Origin: a bacterium
GTDB taxonomy: Bacteria > Patescibacteriota > Patescibacteriia > JACQRZ01
Assembly: GCA_023246095.1 (NCBI GenBank)
Contig: JAHFJA010000010.1
Span: forward strand, 1-37,042
Reading direction: 5' to 3'
Length of the DNA stretch: 37,042 bases
Below, in pieces: positions 1 through 7,183 of this stretch. Each line of letters begins with the position of its first letter. Position 1 is the first letter of the stretch. A model generated the notes under the pieces. It was not told the origin of the DNA and ran no database searches. It saw only the letters and a program-made list of their open reading frames with translations. The position numbers and the translations under genes were made by a program.

Positions 1-61
1 CACCCTTGATTGCCGCAAAAGCGACCTTGGCCTTGAACTGGGGAGAAAAGACTTTTCGCAT
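1..61 (-). CDS. IS3-family transposase OrfA, N-terminal fragment
   Basis: Twenty complete codons are visible, beginning MRKVFSPQFKAKVAFAAIKG, and the frame is open to the window edge. The RKxFSPEFKAKVAxxAIKG pattern is the characteristic start of IS3/IS911-type OrfA proteins, whose N-terminal helix-turn-helix binds the element ends; OrfB, reached by frameshift, carries the DDE catalytic domain. The ATG at 61 is taken as start because it falls where the family starts; no clear Shine-Dalgarno is present. The gene is cut by the window edge, so whether the element is intact cannot be judged. No other transposase sequence was recognised in the window. Confidence 0.8.
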   Translation of the reverse strand, partial: MRKVFSPQFKAKVAFAAIKG

Positions 62-115
62 AGGGAGAGAAGGTTAGTTCTCTATCTAATATACCTGTCT
101 TAATTTTCCAGTCCA
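1..115 (-). mobile_element. Partial IS3-family insertion sequence, one end
   Basis: The minus strand carries the first codons of an IS3-type OrfA transposase (start at 61), and about 50 nt upstream of that start the minus strand reads TGGACTGGAAAATTAAG from position 115. A terminus beginning TG at this distance ahead of orfA fits the IS3 family. The other end lies outside the window, so neither the inverted repeat nor a target duplication can be confirmed. The boundary at 115 is an inference. Confidence 0.45.
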
Positions 116-156
116 GCTTACTTCTCATCTGAATACATCAGTGTTCTCCCTATTTA

Positions 157-165
157 TGTTATACT
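157..165 (+). promoter_or_regulatory. Extended -10 promoter of prmC
   Basis: TGTTATACT gives an extended -10 (TG, one base, TATACT at 160-165) with no good -35. Transcription would start near 172, leaving a ~50-nt leader before the ATG at 222. Confidence 0.45.
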
Positions 166-184
166 TTGATATGAACCAATAGCG

Positions 185-213
185 ATACTAACAGGCGAAC
201 GATATATTGTCAA
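185..213 (-). promoter_or_regulatory. Candidate minus-strand promoter facing the IS element
   Basis: On the minus strand TTGACA (213-208) is followed after exactly 17 nt by TAGTAT (190-185). It would read toward the IS fragment and overlaps the prmC leader. It could be a chance match. Confidence 0.3.
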
Positions 214-221
214 CAACTTCT

Positions 222-1076
222 ATGACAATTGCATGGGCATTGCGAACCGCACACGAAAGCCTTACTAAAAAAAAGATACCTTTAGCGCATCTCGACGCTG
301 AACTGTTACTTGCGTATATACTTAAAAAAGACAGACCATACGTCATCGCTCACAACAAAGACACCCTCTCCTTAGCACAGTTTAATCAGTTTAAAGCACT
401 GGTAAAAAAACGTGCAGCACGCATGCCTCTTGCGTATATTATCGGGACAAAAGAATTTTACGGACTCCCCTTTGGGGTGTCTCGAGATACGTTGATCCCC
501 CGCCCCGATACAGAAGCGCTGATCCAACAAGTATTAGAATACCTCTCTCGCCATCCAAAAGTACGCAATCTTGTTGATGTAGGAACTGGCTCAGGATGTA
601 TCCCGCTTTCACTTGCCGCACACGCCAGCCCGAAGTTAAATATTGAAGCATTTGACATATCCTCTTCTGCACTCACTTTGTCAAAAAAAAATGCGAAAGC
701 ATTGTCATTGAACAAGCGTGTACGTTTTGCTAAACGTGACTTATTAAAAGGAGTTACGACTAAGTACGATGTGATTGTTGCCAATCTGCCTTATCTATCG
801 AAAAAGGAATACGCATTTGCCATCAAACATTTTCCTGAAATTAAATATGAACCAAAGTCTGCCCTCCTCTCGGGCACAGATGGTCTCGACCTTATCAGGA
901 TTTTCATGGCACAAGCACCAAAAAACCTTAACAAAAAGGGCGCTATCTTCTTAGAAATCGGATATGAACAAGGCGCTGCCGTCACGGACATCGCTATACA
1001 ACAACTTCCCAAAGCAAACATTTGGATTATAAAAGACGATTGCGGGCGTGATCGTATTGCCTACATTCAGACATAA
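222..1076 (+). CDS. prmC: Peptide chain release factor N5-glutamine methyltransferase
   Basis: PrmC (HemK) methylates the glutamine of the GGQ motif in release factors RF1/RF2 and so tunes translation termination in the cytoplasm. The 284-aa protein has the family layout: an N-terminal helical substrate-binding domain, then a class I SAM-dependent methyltransferase with the glycine-rich SAM loop GTGSG (residues 121-125) and the active-site tetrapeptide at 188-191. That tetrapeptide is NLPY rather than the usual NPPY. I use the ATG at 222 because family members start with MTI-like residues; an in-frame TTG at 207 is possible. No Shine-Dalgarno is seen. prfA, its common neighbour, is not in the window. 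A shared terminator separates it from convergent rplY. Confidence 0.92.
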   Translation: MTIAWALRTAHESLTKKKIPLAHLDAELLLAYILKKDRPYVIAHNKDTLSLAQFNQFKALVKKRAARMPLAYIIGTKEFYGLPFGVSRDTLIPRPDTEALIQQVLEYLSRHPKVRNLVDVGTGSGCIPLSLAAHASPKLNIEAFDISSSALTLSKKNAKALSLNKRVRFAKRDLLKGVTTKYDVIVANLPYLSKKEYAFAIKHFPEIKYEPKSALLSGTDGLDLIRIFMAQAPKNLNKKGAIFLEIGYEQGAAVTDIAIQQLPKANIWIIKDDCGRDRIAYIQT

Positions 1077-1101
1077 ACGAGATATGTATGCTGCAACAAA
1101 A

Positions 1102-1131
1102 AAGCTCCTGAAATAAGTTCAGGAGCTTTTC
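1102..1131. terminator. Bidirectional terminator between prmC and rplY
   Basis: An 11-bp perfect stem (1102-1112 with 1118-1128, AAGCTCCTGAA) closes a 5-nt loop and has a T run on the plus strand and an A run before it, so it can end both prmC and convergent rplY. Confidence 0.85.
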
Positions 1132-1145
1132 TTATACAAGTGCAA

Positions 1146-1811
1146 TTACTTTTTGTCTTCGGCTTTATCCTCATCCTCCTTACCCTTCTTTTCGACTTCA
1201 ACTGCGGTAACGTCCTCAACTGGTTTTTCATCCAATGCAGCCAACTCTTCTTCAGAAGCCGGTTCTGAAACTGAAATCAATACTTCTTCCCCGTCATCCA
1301 ATGCTTCCATACCCTTTGGTAAAACAATATCCTTAACTTTAATAACATCCTCGAATGTGAGAAGGCTAGAAATATCAACGGTAATTTCGTGTACCAAATC
1401 ACCAGGAAGACATCGTACTTCCAATTCTTCGATGCTTTTTACTAATGTTCCACCAAGTTCTTTGACTGCTCTTGATTCACCCACGAAGACAAGTGGAATC
1501 TCCGTCTCCAATTTTTCGGTCATGTTTACTTGATAGAAATCAACATGTTCAACAAAACCTTTGACAGGATTTCTGCTTACGTCATGAATCAAAACTTTAA
1601 CTGGCGCGCTCCCTTCAATTGTAAGGTCAACGAGAGCACTTTCGCCTGCCTTTTCATACGTTTTATCAAACGCGACGACCGGAACAGACAAAAGTCTGTT
1701 TTCCACTTTGTGACCATACAAAACGGCCGGCACGAGCTTTTGTGCGCGGAGGGTAGATAACTTTTTCCCTGTAATAGTCCTTTGCTGTGCTGAAAGAGTG
1801 ATTGTTTCCAT
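1146..1811 (-). CDS. rplY: 50S ribosomal protein L25, CTC form
   Basis: L25 binds 5S rRNA in the large ribosomal subunit. At 221 aa this is the long CTC form: an N-terminal L25 beta-barrel (METITLSAQQRT..., residues 1 to ~90, with the typical G-KLSTLR-Q-VPAVLYG segment), then the C-terminal TL5/CTC beta domain (to ~185). The last ~35 residues are a Glu/Lys/Asp-rich tail that is probably disordered. The ATG at 1811 has no Shine-Dalgarno. It has its own consensus promoter in the gap after rodA, giving a ~20-nt leader, and it ends at the terminator shared with prmC. Confidence 0.95.
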   Translation of the reverse strand: METITLSAQQRTITGKKLSTLRAQKLVPAVLYGHKVENRLLSVPVVAFDKTYEKAGESALVDLTIEGSAPVKVLIHDVSRNPVKGFVEHVDFYQVNMTEKLETEIPLVFVGESRAVKELGGTLVKSIEELEVRCLPGDLVHEITVDISSLLTFEDVIKVKDIVLPKGMEALDDGEEVLISVSEPASEEELAALDEKPVEDVTAVEVEKKGKEDEDKAEDKK

Positions 1812-1838
1812 AAAAAAGATGCTTATATATGTGAAAGC

Positions 1839-1867
1839 ACTATACCGTCACATGAGAAGACTGTCAA
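1839..1867 (-). promoter_or_regulatory. Sigma70-type promoter of rplY
   Basis: Minus strand TTGACA (1867-1862), 17-nt spacer, TATAGT (1844-1839). The predicted start is near 1832, about 20 nt before the rplY ATG. It lies in the short gap between rodA and rplY. Confidence 0.75.
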
Positions 1868-1869
1868 GG

Positions 1870-2967
1870 TTATCCACTGTGACTGCGAATACCTTGAATT
1901 AAACCAACTGCCATCATAGAAGCAAGCAAAGAGCTTCCCCCGTAACTTATGAATGGTAGCACTAACCCTGTAACAGGCATTAAGCCGATCGTTCCGCCGA
2001 TGTTAATTGCCATACCTGCTCCGAACATCAATGCCACCCCCAGACAGACAAAGAGCGCATAGTCATCCCGTGACCTTCGCATACCTTGGCTCAAACGATA
2101 GAATAATAGTACCCAAAACAGCAGTATGACCGTTATCCCTACCAGGCCCATTTCTTCTGCTAATACCGCAAACACAAAGTCTGTTTGATTTTCCGGTAAA
2201 AATTTCAAATGACTTTGTGTTCCTGAACCCAATCCTCTTCCAAAAATTTGTCCCGCTCCTACCGCAATCTGCGCTTGAATGACGTTATAACTACGCCCAC
2301 TGACATCTTTACTAGGATTGACGAAGGTAAGAATTCTATCTTTTTGGTAATCTTTGAATACGAAAAACCAACAAACACCCAGCCCCACAACGATCAATAC
2401 AACAAGGGTAAAAAAGTATCGTTTAGGAATACCACTTACGAGTATCATGCCCAGCCAAATCAAGAAAAGCACAACAGCGGATCCAAAGTCTGGCTGCAGG
2501 GCCACAAGACCGATAGGAATACTCGCAATGGCTGCACTGATAAAAATATGCCGAAGCTGAGTAATCTGGCGTGTGTATTTATCAAAATAAGCAGCAAGAA
2601 AAATTATCAGCGCCAATTTCACGAACTCCACTGGCTGAAAACCAAACCCCAATATATTAAACCACCCTCGCGTCCCACGTACCGTATTTCCAAAAAAAAG
2701 TACACTGATGAGCAATATACATGCGCTTAAGTATATGAGAACGCTGAAATTTCTAACAAGTCGGTAATGGATCATGCCGACACTGACGATCAGACCCATA
2801 CCTATTGCAAACGTCGTAAGTTGTTTATAAAAAAAGCTAAAGTCCTGCGGATCTTTTCCCAACCCGACACTGTAAATTGCCGTTGCACCAAAAGCGAACA
2901 GGACAATAACTGCCAATAGTAATACCCAATCAAAGCGCGCAAAACGCGACAGCAACAGTGACCACAT
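1870..2967 (-). CDS. rodA: SEDS peptidoglycan glycosyltransferase RodA
   Basis: RodA is a polytopic SEDS membrane enzyme that polymerises lipid II into glycan strands during cell elongation, working with a class B penicillin-binding protein (a PBP2 C-terminus is at the far end of this window). The ~365-aa protein has about ten hydrophobic segments and the family signatures GWFNILGFGFQPVEFVKLA and, near the C-terminus, GLVLPFISYGGSSLL. The gene could instead be FtsW, but the short N-terminus and overall pattern favour RodA. I chose the ATG at 2967 over an in-frame TTG at 2976. It follows the upstream membrane-protein gene by 12 nt, so the two are probably cotranscribed. No Shine-Dalgarno is seen. 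Confidence 0.9.
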   Translation of the reverse strand: MWSLLLSRFARFDWVLLLAVIVLFAFGATAIYSVGLGKDPQDFSFFYKQLTTFAIGMGLIVSVGMIHYRLVRNFSVLIYLSACILLISVLFFGNTVRGTRGWFNILGFGFQPVEFVKLALIIFLAAYFDKYTRQITQLRHIFISAAIASIPIGLVALQPDFGSAVVLFLIWLGMILVSGIPKRYFFTLVVLIVVGLGVCWFFVFKDYQKDRILTFVNPSKDVSGRSYNVIQAQIAVGAGQIFGRGLGSGTQSHLKFLPENQTDFVFAVLAEEMGLVGITVILLFWVLLFYRLSQGMRRSRDDYALFVCLGVALMFGAGMAINIGGTIGLMPVTGLVLPFISYGGSSLLASMMAVGLIQGIRSHSG

Positions 2968-2979
2968 AGAAGTCAAATC

Positions 2980-3837
2980 TTAATCTTTCGGAGCGGGGGG
3001 AGCCGGTTCGCCTTGTGGTGTAAGGAATGTTCCTGGATCAAATATATCAATATCAGGTTCAACTGCATATCCATCCACAGGTCCGACTGGCACAAACCAT
3101 CGGATATCCCCTACTCGTTTTTCCGCTGCCATCAAAGAATCAATAATCGTATAGTGGATGGCTACAACGCTGCCACCATACCGCAGGACAACCGGAAGCG
3201 CAACATGAGAAAAACTGTATCCTGTTGGATTTTCGATATTAAACGTTAATCGACTGAATGGAATTTCACTGTCGCTAGGAATGAATTGAAAATCTTTTAT
3301 TGTAAGTCGCGTGCGTGCTTTAATCTCTTCAATGGTTTTCTTTGAAACTTTTGTCCAGTGAACGTCGCTTAGCACGAGCTGAATCTGCGAGCCAGATGTG
3401 ACTGGTGCCCCAATATCAAGAAGATATTTCTGTTGACCAGGATATATATATCCTTTGAACGTGCGACTGTCACCGCTAAACGCATAGGTAAAGCGAGCAA
3501 TATATCCGGCATTAGGATTTTGCACCAATCCATAAAGGTCAGATCGATCACCACTCGCTGTGACACCTCCAGTTTCAGTGACATGTAACTGTTCAACGAG
3601 CTGAGATGTCGCATTCAGCGAAATAAGAGGTTGCGCCATACTTCGAAGCATACGGGGGTACGATAATAGCTGAAACCCATACAGACCGACTATAAACCAC
3701 AAAATTACCAGCACAAGAATGCTATCAAAAACGATAAATAGTGAGAGTCCCAGTTTGTGAGCACCCGACACGTGGGACAACATCCAATAACGCGCATGGA
3801 GCTCATCAGCAGGAATAGGATTATAGTTTGCAGGCAT
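2980..3837 (-). CDS. Single-pass membrane protein of unknown function
   Basis: I do not recognise a family for this 285-aa protein. It has a short cytoplasmic N-terminus, one strong membrane segment (about residues 29-57, LGLSLFIVFDSILVLVILW), and a ~220-residue beta-rich domain that would lie outside the membrane. The C-terminal tail is rich in proline. It sits 12 nt upstream of rodA and shares its direction, which suggests a cell-envelope role; that is inference only. The ATG at 3837 lies about 2 nt after the start point predicted from its extended -10, so its transcript may be almost leaderless. Confidence 0.75.
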   Translation of the reverse strand: MPANYNPIPADELHARYWMLSHVSGAHKLGLSLFIVFDSILVLVILWFIVGLYGFQLLSYPRMLRSMAQPLISLNATSQLVEQLHVTETGGVTASGDRSDLYGLVQNPNAGYIARFTYAFSGDSRTFKGYIYPGQQKYLLDIGAPVTSGSQIQLVLSDVHWTKVSKKTIEEIKARTRLTIKDFQFIPSDSEIPFSRLTFNIENPTGYSFSHVALPVVLRYGGSVVAIHYTIIDSLMAAEKRVGDIRWFVPVGPVDGYAVEPDIDIFDPGTFLTPQGEPAPPAPKD

Positions 3838-3845
3838 ATGCTATA

Positions 3846-3854
3846 AGTATAGCA
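3846..3854 (-). promoter_or_regulatory. Extended -10 promoter of the membrane protein-rodA pair
   Basis: The minus strand reads TGCTATACT, an extended -10 like those at 4323, 6773 and 35139. The start point would be near 3839, only about 2 nt before the ATG. No good -35 is visible. Confidence 0.45.
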
Positions 3855-3863
3855 TCTGATAAC

Positions 3864-3898
3864 AAAAATGACTCCTGGATAAAACAGGGGTCATTTTT
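3864..3898 (-). terminator. Intrinsic terminator of the minus-strand RNA
   Basis: A 15-bp stem (3864-3877 with 3885-3898, AAAAATGACTCCTG, one G-T wobble) with a 7-nt loop ends in a T run on either strand. On the minus strand it closes the candidate RNA that starts near 4118. Confidence 0.75.
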
Positions 3899-4073
3899 GT
3901 ATAGCGGTGACGTTTACAGGAAAAACGATACAGATGAGTTGTGCATGGGAATTTGGGGGATATAAACATGATGTATTTTTTGCCCCGCTAATTCTCGCTC
4001 CTCCTTCTGTATCGCCCTTCCTGCAAGACAAGTAATCTTGCAAAAAGGTTTAAAAGTTCAAATAAAGCTTAAC

Positions 4074-4105
4074 GTTCTTAATTGGACATATAGTCAACTA
4101 AGAAC
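4074..4105 (-). repeat. Imperfect inverted repeat at the 5' end of the candidate RNA
   Basis: GTTCTTAATTGGAC (4074-4087) and AGTCAACTAAGAAC (4092-4105) pair at 11 to 12 of 14 positions. It is either the first hairpin of the minus-strand RNA or a protein-binding site just downstream of its promoter. Confidence 0.5.
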
Positions 4106-4120
4106 AAACCTTATTCCGAT

Positions 4121-4153
4121 GTAAAGTTTACCATGATTCTCAGGCTTTGTCAA
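4121..4153 (-). promoter_or_regulatory. Promoter of the minus-strand candidate RNA with palindrome on its -10
   Basis: Minus strand TTGACA (4153-4148), 17-nt spacer, TAAACT (4130-4125). An 11-bp palindrome GTAAAGTTTAC (4121-4131) covers the -10 box and may be an operator. Confidence 0.55.
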
Positions 4154-4300
4154 GGATTTAATAGGCATAAATACCCTTATATTTAGAATAATACGTAATA
4201 TCTTATGACTATAAGAAAATGATATTTGTTACATATTAGGGAAATTGGCAGTACCACAGAACGAACGTAACCGATATTCATGAAATTGCCGGTTTTGGGC

Positions 4301-4328
4301 TTGACAAATGCCGTTTTTGTGCTATAAT
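4301..4328 (+). promoter_or_regulatory. Strong promoter of the lipoprotein gene
   Basis: TTGACA (4301-4306), 16-nt spacer, TATAAT (4323-4328), with TGC just before the -10, making it also an extended -10. The short repeats GCCGT (4310-4314) and ACGGC (4329-4333) flank the -10. The predicted start is near 4335, giving a 66-nt leader. Confidence 0.85.
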
Positions 4329-4337
4329 ACGGCCGAA

Positions 4338-4387
4338 TCAAGGAAAGAACCTTGAAAATCTATTACGATTTCAATCCCATAAGGAGG
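4338..4387 (+). promoter_or_regulatory. Leader hairpin and Shine-Dalgarno of the lipoprotein gene
   Basis: The leader begins with a 6-bp hairpin (TCAAGG 4338-4343, CCTTGA 4350-4355), which may protect the 5' end. A full AAGGAGG follows at 4381-4387, with a rather long 13-nt spacing to the ATG at 4401. Confidence 0.6.
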
Positions 4388-4400
4388 GAAAGAAAAACAA

Positions 4401-6686
4401 ATGAACAAAAAAGGACTATTGAAACATTTCCCTTTCTTAGGGAGAGTTTTGCTTGTGCTGACGATCATTTTCCAGTTGAGTTTTACTGGATGTACCAGCG
4501 AAGTTCCAGCTGGGATTGATTTTAGCAACCCCACAGCCGCTTCATCTTATATTGATGCTAGTGGCTTTACTGAAAAACAAAAAGGCGATTTAAAAGCCTT
4601 ATTACAAAAAAATCAAGCAGTCGCACCGGGAACAACAGCAAGTGATCCAGTTATCTTGCAAAAGTTGGCGGATCTTGATGCTCAAAAAAAATTGCTGGAA
4701 TCACAAATTGCTGACGGAAAAAAACAGATCAGTGATTTAGACAAAAAAATCACTGATACCAAATCTGACATTTCAAATCAGATGGCCAACAACAATTCCT
4801 TGTTGATGAGCGATTATGGCGCCAAGATTACTAACGCTCAATCGAGTTTTAATAATCAACTCGCTGATCTGCTTAGACAGCAAAGAATATTGGAATCGCG
4901 TTTAGACAGTCAAGTGGCAAAACTTGCTGAACTGGACAAATTGACCAGAGACTTCATCATACAAAACAAAGATGACATGAAGCTTTTATTCGGCAACATG
5001 ACTAAATTGAAAGCAAGTGGTTTGCTGAGAGATGACGATGTAAATGTCGTTAAAGACCTTCAAACAAGAATAGATGATATGAACGGTCTTTTTGCAAAAA
5101 TATTCAATTCCAGCAAAACAGGTAGTGAAGTCCTTGAAGAAAACCGTCAGGTTTTGGAAAAACTGATGGTAAAAAACTTCGCCCGCTTCGTAACTGTTGA
5201 CGTTACAGACCCCGCACACCCCCAGGCCTTTAGTGCTGGGAGTGCAAATTTACTTCTTAAGTCAGGTAGCAAACTGGTATTTTCTACTGCCTCCCATGTT
5301 TCGAAAGAAATTTATCTTTCACAGAGAGGTATTGGAAAACAGAAGTTTGGACTACACATTGCGCCTTTACAGATGTTATCCGTGAAAGCGATAGCGGACA
5401 GGCCTGTAACTTTTGCGTATCAGGATTCACCTGGTGCAACAAAAGTACTGGTTTCAGATAGATACCAGACGCTAGTTGATCAAGAAGCTGCATTCATTGC
5501 AGAAATTGAACGATGCGAGGCACGCATATTAGTTATTTATCAACAGGTATATAACTTAGAACAGACTTTAAGTTTTAAGGATGTACTTGGTATGCCTGCC
5601 CCATCGGCAAGCATTGATGCGGAACATGCATATTATAATATGCTTGATTTGCAAGATGCAATCAATAGATACATCACAAAAAATGGTGTATCAAAAGTTG
5701 ATCAAACAATTGTTGATAATATGTCACCGCTCTTCACTGAGTTGAACGACATAGTGGATAACCATATCAATCCTGACTTCCAGGCTTTGGCCCAAATAAG
5801 TCAGGATGAGATCAGCGAAGATACTTCGTTGGTTGTCGTCGATGATCCTAATGAGCAGTTAAAAGACTTAACACCCCTATTAACTCTCAAAGACGGTCAG
5901 CTGGTTCCTCCAACGGTGACTATAAACGGGCAACCGTTTGTAGTTCCATTCACAATTGACAACTTGTTTGGAACTGGCGTATACAATGTGGGTTTAACTA
6001 CAGAAATATATGCCGGTGGACTTCCTTTTGACTCAATGGATTCAGACCAACAGGATGTTAACATTGACTACAATGGTAGCGTTCTTGACTGGCTGCTCGA
6101 AACAGACATTTGGTTTGAGAGAAAGATGATTTCTAGGGTCCATCAACCCAAACCAATCGGTGCACAAAGCGGTACAAGGAAAGGAATTCCGAACTACCTT
6201 CAGGTAACGGGATCTATGGGTTCAGGATCTTCAGGTGGGTTGAATTGGACAATAGAGTCTTACAAATCCAAAGCCCTTGTGTTCGGTAATCAGCCTGTCC
6301 TCACCAAGGAAGGTAAGGTCATCCTTCGTGGTTATGACGATACACTTAGAACAACTGACGCACTTCCAGTATACATAGGATCTGATAGTACTTTTACTGA
6401 AGTTCTAACAGGAACATTTTTAAGGATCGACAGCGATGGTAAGATCAGTAATGGACCAAAAAAAATTACTAATGATCTAAAATGGATTGACCTGAAAACC
6501 ATGCAAGGAATCGGAGTTAATAGCTTCGGTGTTCTTGACTGGTGGACTGGCGCAGTGCAATCTTCAAACATTGCTAACTTTGCTTTAACTGCAACTCAGT
6601 TAAGACAAAGGCTTGAAACAGCAATCGGTATAACAATACCGAACAATGTTTATAAGCAAAATTTAGTAGTTACTCTCGCTCAATAA
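4401..6686 (+). CDS. Large predicted lipoprotein with coiled coil, unknown function
   Basis: I do not recognise a family for this 761-aa protein. Its start is a lipoprotein-type signal: MNKKGLLKH, a hydrophobic stretch (about 14-29) and a lipobox-like SFTG-C31. Residues ~75-170 are heptad-rich Leu/Lys/Asp sequence (LADLDAQKKLLESQI...), a probable coiled coil; ~170-480 are mostly helical; the C-terminal ~280 residues look beta-rich with many Gly, Ser and Trp (GSMGSGSSGGLNWTIES). This suggests a surface-anchored structural or adhesion protein, which is inference. A consensus promoter, strong Shine-Dalgarno and its own terminator make it a monocistronic, probably highly expressed gene. Its AT-rich leader differs from the housekeeping neighbours. 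Confidence 0.8.
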   Translation: MNKKGLLKHFPFLGRVLLVLTIIFQLSFTGCTSEVPAGIDFSNPTAASSYIDASGFTEKQKGDLKALLQKNQAVAPGTTASDPVILQKLADLDAQKKLLESQIADGKKQISDLDKKITDTKSDISNQMANNNSLLMSDYGAKITNAQSSFNNQLADLLRQQRILESRLDSQVAKLAELDKLTRDFIIQNKDDMKLLFGNMTKLKASGLLRDDDVNVVKDLQTRIDDMNGLFAKIFNSSKTGSEVLEENRQVLEKLMVKNFARFVTVDVTDPAHPQAFSAGSANLLLKSGSKLVFSTASHVSKEIYLSQRGIGKQKFGLHIAPLQMLSVKAIADRPVTFAYQDSPGATKVLVSDRYQTLVDQEAAFIAEIERCEARILVIYQQVYNLEQTLSFKDVLGMPAPSASIDAEHAYYNMLDLQDAINRYITKNGVSKVDQTIVDNMSPLFTELNDIVDNHINPDFQALAQISQDEISEDTSLVVVDDPNEQLKDLTPLLTLKDGQLVPPTVTINGQPFVVPFTIDNLFGTGVYNVGLTTEIYAGGLPFDSMDSDQQDVNIDYNGSVLDWLLETDIWFERKMISRVHQPKPIGAQSGTRKGIPNYLQVTGSMGSGSSGGLNWTIESYKSKALVFGNQPVLTKEGKVILRGYDDTLRTTDALPVYIGSDSTFTEVLTGTFLRIDSDGKISNGPKKITNDLKWIDLKTMQGIGVNSFGVLDWWTGAVQSSNIANFALTATQLRQRLETAIGITIPNNVYKQNLVVTLAQ

Positions 6687-6700
6687 GTGAAGTAGTAACA

Positions 6701-6736
6701 ATACACCCACAATGACGTGGGTGTATTTTATTTTTT
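6701..6736 (+). terminator. Terminator of the lipoprotein gene
   Basis: A 10-bp perfect stem (ATACACCCAC 6701-6710 with 6717-6726), a 6-nt loop and a T-rich tail (TTTATTTTTT), 15 nt after the stop codon. Confidence 0.9.
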
Positions 6737-6749
6737 GTCTTTTTTTACA

Positions 6750-6778
6750 TTGACAAGAATGGTAAAATATGCTATATT
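6750..6778 (+). promoter_or_regulatory. Promoter of the 96-aa gene
   Basis: TTGACA (6750-6755), 17-nt spacer, TATATT (6773-6778), with an extended -10 TGC. The block TAAAATATGCTATA and downstream TAGAAAC recur at the promoter at 35116. Start near 6785. Confidence 0.8.
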
Positions 6779-6821
6779 CTGATCACTGAAAATATTATAG
6801 AAACCTCTGAAAGGAGATACC

Positions 6822-7112
6822 ATGGCCACAGTTCTTTTACCCATTAAAAAAACAATTACTGATTTTGACGTACGTATAGGAAAAAATCAAACGTATGGAA
6901 AAATTAAAAAAGGAGAATATAAAGTTGAAATGACTGAACTTGGAGGAAGTAAAAAGTATTACGAAGTATACCTGCAACTCACTGGAGAGACTCTTGGAGA
7001 TCCATGGGAATGGAGAAAAGACGGAACTTCTTCCAAACTTTCGGATGAAAAAATTATTCTTCTCGCAAAACAATTATTTTTAACAGAGATATCAAAAGAT
7101 AAAGATAAATAG
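6822..7112 (+). CDS. Small hypothetical protein, 96 aa
   Basis: I do not recognise this protein. It is soluble, highly charged and lysine-rich, with no signal peptide or membrane segment. The first half looks like beta strands (DFDVRIGKNQTYGKIKKGEYKVEM, read as alternating pattern in two stretches), with a WEWRKDG turn near residue 65 and a C-terminal helix. A strong Shine-Dalgarno (AAGGAG 6811-6816) sits 5 nt before the ATG, which fixes the start. It is monocistronic, with its own consensus promoter and a terminator shared with the convergent peptidase gene. Its promoter is nearly the same as that of the 299-aa unknown at 35224, so the two may be co-regulated. Confidence 0.75.
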   Translation: MATVLLPIKKTITDFDVRIGKNQTYGKIKKGEYKVEMTELGGSKKYYEVYLQLTGETLGDPWEWRKDGTSSKLSDEKIILLAKQLFLTEISKDKDK

Positions 7113-7123
7113 ATCAATCTATT

Positions 7124-7158
7124 AAAAAGCTCAACATAATATGTGTTGAGCTTTTTTT
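7124..7158. terminator. Bidirectional terminator
   Basis: A 13-bp stem (AAAAAGCTCAACA 7124-7136 with 7144-7156), a 7-nt loop, and T runs on both strands. It serves the 96-aa gene (+) and the convergent peptidase gene (-). Confidence 0.9.
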
Positions 7159-7183
7159 AACATACAAACAGATCCTTCTTGAT

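Larger units (their letters stand above)
3864..4118 (-). ncRNA. Candidate small RNA of about 255 nt
   Basis: The minus strand has a consensus promoter (4153-4125) and, about 250 nt on, a strong intrinsic terminator (3898-3864), with no convincing reading frame between. The predicted RNA begins with an imperfect hairpin (4105-4074) and has a perfect 7-bp hairpin at 4042-4022 (TGCAAGA/TCTTGCA). An AGGAGG-like run near 4000 has no ATG or GTG at a useful distance. I could not match it to 6S, SRP or RNase P RNA. It fills most of the gene-free stretch 3838-4400; in 4154-4300 I see nothing but AT-rich sequence. Confidence 0.45.

Noticed and set aside
3877-3993. A 33- to 38-codon frame on the minus strand inside the 3.9-kb candidate RNA
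   Set aside because: Its ATG has no usable ribosome site, the better-placed site would need an ATT start, and the frame runs into the terminator.
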